A DNA stretch of 5,154 nucleotides from AC-37 sp035275105 (lineage in GTDB: Bacteria > Actinomycetota > Thermoleophilia > Solirubrobacterales > Thermoleophilaceae): the NCBI GenBank assembly GCA_035275105.1, contig DATENL010000337.1, positions 1 to 5,154 of the forward strand, given 5' to 3'. Made by a program: the position numbers and the translations under genes. The notes beneath the pieces are model-generated. The model worked only from the letters and a program-made list of their open reading frames with translations. It was not told the origin of the DNA and made no database searches. Each line of letters opens with the position of its first letter. Positions within the stretch are counted from its first letter, which is position 1. Of the stretch, positions 1-4,719 are shown piece after piece.

Positions 1-1
1 C

Positions 2-1255
2 GGCCCGCCGCCGGCTGAGGCGCGGCTCTTGGCCGGCAGCGGCTCGTTCGTCCAGGTTGCGATCCGGGGCCAGGTGGTCGAGCAGCGCGGCGACGTCCCC
101 GCCCGCGCGCCCCCGCCGCCGCCGCGCGACGGGCTCACCACCGTCCGGATCGGCGACCACGAGTGGCGCTCCCTGACCACGAGCCTTCCGCGGCTCACCG
201 GCGCGCGCGTGCAGCTCCTGAGCAGCCTCGACGAGGTCGAGGACCGGGTCGCGAACACGCGCCGGCTCGTGATCTGGCTCGGGCTCCTCGCCCTGGCTCT
301 CACGGCGATCGCCGCGTGGGTATTCACGACGCTCGCCGTCCGCCCGCTGGGGCGCCTGCGCGAGGGTGCCGCGCGGGTCAGCGGCGCCGAGGACCTGACG
401 ACGACGCTCCCGGACGACGACGGCCCCGAGGAGGTCCGCGCCCTCGCCGGCACGCTCAACGAGATGCTCGCCCGGCTGCGGAGCTCGACGCAGGCGATGG
501 AGCGCGCGCTCGCTGCCACGCGCCGCTTTGCCGCCGACGCGGGCCATGAGCTGCGCACGCCGCTCACCGGCATGCGCGCGAACCTCGACACGCTCGAGCG
601 CAACCCGGACCTGCCCGCGCCGGAGCGAGCCGCGCTCGTGCGCGAGGTCCTCGCGGAGCAGGAGCGGATCGTCCACCTCCTCGACGGCCTCCAGGCGCTC
701 GCTCGCGGCGAGGCGGCCGAGAGCCTTCCGCGCGAGGACGTCGAGCTCGGCGACCTCGTCGACGCCGCGATGTTCGCCGCGCGCCGCCGCCATCCCGACG
801 TGGAGTACGACCTGCGAGCCGGTGACGGCACCGCGTCGGAGGGCGAGGAGGCCCGCGGGGCGGCGACCGTCAGCGGCTGGGAGGGTGGACTGCGGCTCCT
901 CGTGGACAACCTCCTCGACAACGCCGCCCTGCACGGCAGGCGCGGCGGCCGCGTGGAGGTCGGGCTCGAGCGCGACAACGGCGGGCTGGTCGTCCGCGTG
1001 GACGACGACGGCCCCGGCATCCCCGCGACCGAGCGCGACGCGGTCCTCGAGCCATTCCGGCGCGGGGCCGCCGCGACCGCGTCGGGCACCGGTCTGGGAC
1101 TCGCGATCGTCGCGCAGCAGGTGGCGCTGCACGGTGGCGACCTCGAGCTGGGCGATTCCCCTAGCGGTGGCCTGGCGGTTCGCGTGCGCCTGCCCGCGAA
1201 CGGCGCCCACCCGGCACGCCGCGGCGACGGCGATACGCTCAGCCGCGATGCCTGA
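2..1255 (+). CDS. Sensor histidine kinase, HAMP-containing, 5'-truncated by window edge
   Basis: This is a two-component membrane kinase that autophosphorylates on His and passes the phosphate to a response regulator. The frame is open to the left edge, so the TTG at 29 is probably not the true start, and the first membrane helix should lie off-window. In order: an extracytoplasmic segment with a proline run near 107-126; a membrane helix at about 266-340 (LVIWLGLLALALTAIAAWVF); a HAMP linker beginning RPLGRL at about 341-508; and a DHp domain whose H-box GHELRTPLTG has its phospho-acceptor His at 545-547. The ATPase domain follows, with N-box NLLDNA (Asn at 908-910 and 920-922), G1 box DDDGPGIP from about 1007, F-box EPFRRG and G2 box GTGLGLAI from 1085. 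The layout matches OmpR-partner (EnvZ/BaeS-like) kinases, and a response-regulator gene just upstream is expected by inference. The stimulus cannot be told. The stop overlaps the next gene's ATG by 8 bases. Confidence 0.93.
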   Translation, partial: GPPPAEARLLAGSGSFVQVAIRGQVVEQRGDVPARAPPPPPRDGLTTVRIGDHEWRSLTTSLPRLTGARVQLLSSLDEVEDRVANTRRLVIWLGLLALALTAIAAWVFTTLAVRPLGRLREGAARVSGAEDLTTTLPDDDGPEEVRALAGTLNEMLARLRSSTQAMERALAATRRFAADAGHELRTPLTGMRANLDTLERNPDLPAPERAALVREVLAEQERIVHLLDGLQALARGEAAESLPREDVELGDLVDAAMFAARRRHPDVEYDLRAGDGTASEGEEARGAATVSGWEGGLRLLVDNLLDNAALHGRRGGRVEVGLERDNGGLVVRVDDDGPGIPATERDAVLEPFRRGAAATASGTGLGLAIVAQQVALHGGDLELGDSPSGGLAVRVRLPANGAHPARRGDGDTLSRDA

Positions 1256-1658
1256 GATCACGGTCTACGAGAAGCCGACCTGCACGACCTGCCGCAAGCT
1301 CGCGGCCCTGCTCGAGGAGCGCGGGATCGACTTCGAGCGCGTGAACTACCACGTCGAGCCGCTGCCGGCCGACAAGATCGCCGACCTCCTCCGCAAGGCG
1401 CGGATCAGCCCGCGCGAGGCGCTCCGCACGCGCGAGCCGCTCTATTCCGAGCTGGAGCTCGCCGCCCGCGACCTCCCCGACGACGAGATCGTCGCGCTCA
1501 TGGCCGAGCACCCCGAGCTGCTCCAGCGCCCGATCGTGGAGCGCGGGGAGCGCGCCGTCCTGGCGCGGCCGGTCGAGCTGGTCGTCGACTTCCTCGAGCC
1601 GCCCAAGCCACGCGAGGACCCCGGCAGCTCCGGGCCCCGCGCGGCGGGTAAGCCGTAG
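1248..1658 (+). CDS. arsC: Arsenate reductase family (ArsC/Spx-like) protein
   Basis: This 136-residue thioredoxin-fold protein belongs to the ArsC/Spx/YffB family. Family members either reduce arsenate using glutaredoxin and glutathione or another thiol, or act as redox-sensing partners of RNA polymerase (Spx). Aligned from memory with plasmid R773 ArsC, it is collinear without gaps through about residue 120. It keeps the catalytic Cys12 and the three arsenate-binding arginines Arg60, Arg94 (in QRPIV) and Arg107 (in LARP). Those arginines favour a true reductase over Spx or YffB. Differences are Glu8-Lys9 where R773 has His8-Asn9, and Cys15 in place of Ser15, which gives a CTTC motif. The C-terminal 20 residues are a Pro/Gly/Arg-rich tail. 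The ATG lies inside the end of the kinase gene (8-base overlap) with no clear Shine-Dalgarno, so translation is probably coupled. No arsR or efflux gene is visible, so an arsenic-resistance role is not shown by context. Confidence 0.85.
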   Translation: MPEITVYEKPTCTTCRKLAALLEERGIDFERVNYHVEPLPADKIADLLRKARISPREALRTREPLYSELELAARDLPDDEIVALMAEHPELLQRPIVERGERAVLARPVELVVDFLEPPKPREDPGSSGPRAAGKP

Positions 1659-1747
1659 CGCACGAGTCGTAGGCCGCGCGACAGCAGCGCCGATCGGGCG
1701 GGTGGCGGGGAGCCGAAGCGCGCGCGCCGAGCGAAGCGAGGGGTGTG

Positions 1748-1761
1748 CGGTTCGCGAACCG
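1748..1761. terminator. Perfect 14-bp palindrome, possible bidirectional terminator hairpin
   Basis: CGGTTCGCGAACCG is its own reverse complement and could fold as a 5-bp stem with a 4-base CGCG loop on either strand. It sits 89 bases after the arsC-like stop and 35 bases past the end of the dehydrogenase gene, enclosed by the 9-base inverted arms at 1695-1703 and 1767-1775. There is no U-tract on either side. It could equally be a protein-binding operator or a chance palindrome in GC-rich DNA. Confidence 0.3.
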
Positions 1762-1780
1762 ACAGGACCCGCCCGCAGCA

Positions 1781-1792
1781 GCGCCCGGGCGC
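1781..1792. repeat. Perfect 12-bp GC palindrome beside the dehydrogenase stop
   Basis: GCGCCCGGGCGC is a perfect palindrome lying 4 bases beyond the minus-strand stop codon at 1797-1799. It has no spacer, so any RNA hairpin would use only four base pairs around a 4-base loop. It may contribute to 3'-end formation of the dehydrogenase mRNA. At this GC content such palindromes also arise by chance. Confidence 0.3.
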
Positions 1793-1796
1793 GCGG

Positions 1797-2777
1797 CTAC
1801 GCCTTGGCGCTGAGCTCTGCCAGGCCCGCTTCGCGTGTCTTGGCTGGCGCGTAGCCCAGCTCCGACCGCGCTTTCGAGATGTCGATCGTGCACTCCAGCG
1901 AGGCGGCCCATACGGCGAAGCGCGTCACCGGCGGGGCGCCGGGGAGCGGCAGCACGCGCCAGAGCGCCTCGGACACGGTGGCCAGCGCGCGCACCACGGG
2001 CGGCGGCACGTTCTTGTCGGGCGCGTCGACCCCTCGGGTCGCGAGCAGGTCGGTGATGAACGCGCGAAACTCGACCGGCTCGCCGTCGGTGACGAAGTAG
2101 GCATCGCCGGCCCGGCCGCGCTCGGCACCGCGGAGCAGCCCCTCGGCCACGTTCTCCACGTGCGTCGTGTCGGTGAGCTGCCGCCCGCCGCCGATCCACG
2201 CGAAGCGGCCGCGCCGGACCGCCTCCGCGATCGCCGGAAGCACGCTCGTGTCGCCGGGACCCCACACCAACCGGGGGCGCACGACGACGGTCTCGAACGA
2301 CACGTCGTTGGCGTCGCGCACTAGCTGCTCGGCGCGGGCCTTCGTCGACGGGTAGGACGCCGGCGAGTCGGGCCGCAGCGGCGCCGTCTCGTCGACGCCG
2401 ACCAGCGGCTGCCCGGCCATCAGCGCCGCCTCCGTCCCGACGTGCACGAACCGCCGCACCCCGCCCGAGCGACAGGCGTCGAGCGCGTTCGCGGTCCCCA
2501 CCACGTTTCCGCGCTCGAAGGCCTCGCGCGGCCCCCACTCGCCCACGTAGGCTGCGGCGTGGAACGCGTACCAGCACCCCTCGGCGCCGGCCCGCATCGC
2601 CTCGACCTGGTCGAGGTCCCCGCTCACGGGCTCCGCGCCCGCCTCGCGCACCGCCGCCGCCGACCGCTCCGAGCGCGCCAGGGCGCGAACCCCGTATCCC
2701 TCGCGCACGAGCCGCCGGATCAGGTGCCCGCCGATGAAGCCCGACCCGCCAGTAACGAACGCCGTGCGTTCCGCCAT
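1797..2777 (-). CDS. NAD(P)-dependent epimerase/dehydratase (extended SDR, 3-beta-HSD-like)
   Basis: This 326-residue protein is a complete extended short-chain dehydrogenase/reductase, soluble and without a signal peptide. The N-terminal Rossmann motif is TGGSGFIGGHL (glycines at 10, 13 and 16), which binds the dinucleotide. GDL at 53-55 and HAAAYVGEWG near 73-82 follow, then NVVGT at 91-95. The catalytic residues are Tyr142 and Lys146 in SYPSTK, with Thr115 (GTEA) in the place usually held by Ser or Thr. RPRLVWGPGD at 167-176 and the TDTTHVENVAEG segment near 202-213 resemble the 3-beta-hydroxysteroid/sterol dehydrogenase and dihydroflavonol-reductase-like branch. The substrate cannot be assigned from sequence; sugar-nucleotide, sterol-like or polyketide substrates are all possible. 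The ATG start at 2777 is secure because the nucleotide-binding motif begins 9 residues in. The gene is divergent from uvrC, overlapping its likely 5' end, and convergent with the arsC-like gene. It may be leaderless. Confidence 0.9.
   Translation of the reverse strand: MAERTAFVTGGSGFIGGHLIRRLVREGYGVRALARSERSAAAVREAGAEPVSGDLDQVEAMRAGAEGCWYAFHAAAYVGEWGPREAFERGNVVGTANALDACRSGGVRRFVHVGTEAALMAGQPLVGVDETAPLRPDSPASYPSTKARAEQLVRDANDVSFETVVVRPRLVWGPGDTSVLPAIAEAVRRGRFAWIGGGRQLTDTTHVENVAEGLLRGAERGRAGDAYFVTDGEPVEFRAFITDLLATRGVDAPDKNVPPPVVRALATVSEALWRVLPLPGAPPVTRFAVWAASLECTIDISKARSELGYAPAKTREAGLAELSAKA
2722..2726 (+). promoter_or_regulatory. Possible ribosome binding site for uvrC ATG 2734
   Basis: AGGTG lies 7 bases before ATG 2734, good spacing for a Shine-Dalgarno. 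It also encodes part of the invariant nucleotide-binding loop of the dehydrogenase on the other strand, so its presence may be coincidence. It is the only start-associated ribosome site visible for uvrC. Confidence 0.3.
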
Positions 2778-4707
2778 CGCCCCGGGACCCTATCCGGCCC
2801 AGGCCTATCCTCGAAAGGCCATCGCAACGACCTCTCAGAACGGCACGGATCGCGAATCCCGGATCGCGGAGCAGCGTCGCGCGCTGCCCGACGCCCCGGG
2901 CGTCTACCTGTTCCGCGACGCCAAGCGCAGGGTGCTCTACGTGGGCAAGGCCAGCTCGCTCAGGAAGCGCGTCGCCTCCCACTTCTCGAACCCGTCGACT
3001 AAGGGCGCGGAGGGCATGGTGGCGGAGATCGAGCACATCGAGTTCATCGCGACCGAGACGGAGGCCGAGGCGCTGCTCGCCGAGCAGAACTTCATCCGCC
3101 AGTACCGGCCGCGCTTCAACGTCCGCCTGCGCGACGACAAGTCCTATCCCTACATCGCGATCTCGCTCGACGAGGACTTCCCGCGCGTCTACTTCACGCG
3201 CGAGAAGCACCGCCGCGGCCGCGCGTACTTCGGCCCGTTCTCAAACGCGAAGCGGGTGCGCGAGACGCTCGACCTGCTCGGCAAGGTCTTCCAGTACCGC
3301 ACGTGCGACGGCGCCCAGCCGGGGCGGGCGTCGGGGAGCCCGTGCCTCGACTACTTCATCAAGCGCTGCGGGGCCCCGTGCGTGGGCTACGTCTCGGCGG
3401 AGGAGTACCGCGCGGGCATCGACAACGTCGTCGCCTTCCTGTCGGGCCGCTACCGGCAGATCGAGCGCGACCTCGAGGACCAGATGCACGCCGCCGCGGA
3501 GGCCCAGGAGTTCGAGCAGGCCGCGGCGTACCGCAACCGGCTCAAGGCGGTCCGGTCGCTGCTCGAGCGGCAGCGGATCTCGAACTCCGCGGTGGGCACG
3601 CTCGACGCGATCGCCGTCGCCGCCGAGGGCACGGACGCGAACGCCCAGGTCTTCCAGGTGCGCGACGGCGTCCTGGCCGACCGACAGAGCTTCTACCTCG
3701 ACAACCAGGCCGCGCGCGACGAGGCCGAGGTGGCGGAGGAGTTCGTCCTCCAGTACTACGCCACCTCGCCCGCGATCCCGCCGCAGGTGATCGTCGGCCG
3801 CGACGTGGCGCTCGGCACCGGCCCCGCGATCGCCGAGGCGCTCGAGGACCGCCGCGGCGCGCCGGTGGAGGTCAGGCACGCCGAGCGCGGCGACAAGCGC
3901 CGGATCTACGAGCTCGCGCAGCGCAACGCGCGGCTCGCGCTCGACCAGGACGGCCTGCGCTCCGAGCACCGCCGCGTGCAGCGGATCGAGGCGCTCGAGC
4001 TGCTCCAGGCGTCGCTCGGCATGGACCAGATCCCGATGCGGATCGAGTGCTTCGACATCTCGAACCTGGGCGAGACCCACACGGTCGCCTCGATGGTCGT
4101 GTTCGAGGGGGCGGCGCCGAAGAAGTCGGACTACCGCCGCTTCGGCGTCCGCGACGTCGCCCAGGACGACTTCGCCGCGATGAGCGAGGTGCTCGGCCGC
4201 CGCATGGCCCAGTTCGTCGCGCAGCGCGAGCGCTCGCCGCACGAGCGCGCCTACGACGCGAGCTTCGCGTCGGTCCCGGGGCTGATCGTGATCGACGGCG
4301 GCAAGGGCCAGCTCTCGGCCGGGCTCAAGGAGCTCCAGCCGTTCCGCGACCTCGGCGTCACGGTCGTCAGCCTCGCCAAGCGGGTCGAGGAGGTCTTCCT
4401 ACCGGGCCGCTCGGCGCCGCTGGTGCTGCCGCACGACTCGCCCGCGCTCCAGCTCCTCCAGCGCGTGCGCGACGAGGCGCACCGGTTCGCCATCGAGTTC
4501 CACCGCGGCCGGCGCGACCAGGCGATGACGCGATCGGTCCTCGACGAGCTGCCGGGGGTCGGTCCGGCGAGGAAGCGCCTGCTCCTGAGGCACTTCGGTA
4601 CGCCCGAGCGCTTCCTCCAGGCCTCGCGCGAGGAACTCGAGGCCGTTCCCGGTGTTCCAGGGAAGGTCGCACGAGATGTGTACGAGTACGTCCACAAGAT
4701 CCGGTAG
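2734..4707 (+). CDS. uvrC: UvrABC system protein C, excinuclease subunit
   Basis: UvrC makes the 3' and then the 5' incision around UvrB-marked DNA lesions in nucleotide excision repair. Residues are counted from ATG 2734 (657 aa; E. coli about 610). The GIY-YIG nuclease (3' cut) has GVY 56-58, YVG 69-71, Lys72, Arg79 and probable catalytic Glu117. Four cysteines (191, 204, 212, 216) match the conserved Cys cluster reported to bind an iron-sulfur centre in E. coli UvrC. A UVR helix pair that binds UvrB spans about 243-280. The RNase H-like nuclease (5' cut) has FDIS Asp441, IDGGKGQ Asp521 and DEAHRFA His583. A helix-hairpin-helix DNA-binding tail (LPGVGPARK, VPGVPGK) covers about 603-654. The family identity is certain but the start is not. 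ATG 2734 has AGGTG 7 bases upstream yet overlaps the divergent gene by 44 bases; GTG 2764 has no Shine-Dalgarno. Both give an N-terminal extension 20-40 residues longer than usual. rapZ follows in the same frame. Confidence 0.97.
   Translation: MKPDPPVTNAVRSAIAPGPYPAQAYPRKAIATTSQNGTDRESRIAEQRRALPDAPGVYLFRDAKRRVLYVGKASSLRKRVASHFSNPSTKGAEGMVAEIEHIEFIATETEAEALLAEQNFIRQYRPRFNVRLRDDKSYPYIAISLDEDFPRVYFTREKHRRGRAYFGPFSNAKRVRETLDLLGKVFQYRTCDGAQPGRASGSPCLDYFIKRCGAPCVGYVSAEEYRAGIDNVVAFLSGRYRQIERDLEDQMHAAAEAQEFEQAAAYRNRLKAVRSLLERQRISNSAVGTLDAIAVAAEGTDANAQVFQVRDGVLADRQSFYLDNQAARDEAEVAEEFVLQYYATSPAIPPQVIVGRDVALGTGPAIAEALEDRRGAPVEVRHAERGDKRRIYELAQRNARLALDQDGLRSEHRRVQRIEALELLQASLGMDQIPMRIECFDISNLGETHTVASMVVFEGAAPKKSDYRRFGVRDVAQDDFAAMSEVLGRRMAQFVAQRERSPHERAYDASFASVPGLIVIDGGKGQLSAGLKELQPFRDLGVTVVSLAKRVEEVFLPGRSAPLVLPHDSPALQLLQRVRDEAHRFAIEFHRGRRDQAMTRSVLDELPGVGPARKRLLLRHFGTPERFLQASREELEAVPGVPGKVARDVYEYVHKIR
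2787..2816 (-). promoter_or_regulatory. Candidate promoter for the dehydrogenase gene
   Basis: Read on the minus strand there is TTTCGA (2816-2811), an 18-base spacer, and TAGGGT (2792-2787). The second element fits the actinobacterial TANNNT -10 pattern; the -35 match is weak (3 of 6). Transcription would begin near 2780, only about 3 bases before the ATG at 2777, implying a leaderless or nearly leaderless mRNA. The element lies within the possible N-terminal coding region of uvrC. Confidence 0.25.
2806..2811 (+). promoter_or_regulatory. Candidate -10 element pointing toward uvrC
   Basis: TATCCT fits TANNNT and lies in a short region less GC-biased than its surroundings. No convincing -35 is found 16-18 bases upstream. 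Transcription from here would begin near 2818, downstream of both conventional uvrC start codons (2734 and 2764), so it would be the uvrC promoter only if translation begins at a non-standard codon such as the ATC at 2821. The same bases partly coincide with the minus-strand promoter candidate. Confidence 0.18.
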
Positions 4708-4719
4708 ACCTGTGGTGGC

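Larger units (their letters stand above)
1659..1796. other. Convergent intergenic region with palindromes, no gene
   Basis: This 138-base gap separates the 3' ends of the arsC-like gene and the dehydrogenase gene. It is GC-rich and has no credible coding sequence. It contains two perfect palindromes (1748-1761 and 1781-1792), 9-base inverted arms CGGGCGGGT/ACCCGCCCG at 1695-1703 and 1767-1775, and a 10-base direct repeat CAGCAGCGCC at 1682-1691 and 1776-1785. The likeliest role is transcription termination for both converging units. However, no T-run follows any of the hairpins, so an intrinsic terminator of the textbook kind is not present. Confidence 0.6.

Noticed and set aside
29..31. TTG at 29 as the true start of the histidine kinase
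   Set aside because: The frame is open to the window edge and this start would leave the kinase with one membrane helix and part of its sensor region. Truncation by the window is more likely.
107..126. CCG repeat tract as a phase-variable microsatellite
   Set aside because: It encodes a proline run in a loop of the kinase, and changes by whole codons would not break the frame. There is no sign of variation in a single sequence.
528..1247. Upstream extension of the ArsC-like frame into the kinase gene
   Set aside because: The translation before residue 1 of the ArsC-like domain is Arg/Ser/Ala low-complexity shadow of the kinase. The family normally starts a few residues before the beta strand ITVY, as ATG 1248 gives.
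1498..3210. Long minus-strand open frame of 570 codons spanning the gap, the dehydrogenase and early uvrC
   Set aside because: Its translation is low-complexity and Arg/Ala/Gly-rich without domain motifs, and it covers the real dehydrogenase in another frame. Long shadow frames are expected in such GC-rich DNA.
3241..4242. 333-codon open frame antisense to uvrC
   Set aside because: It is the mirror of uvrC codons, rich in Leu/Val/Arg/Asp, with no recognisable motif. uvrC on the plus strand is certain.
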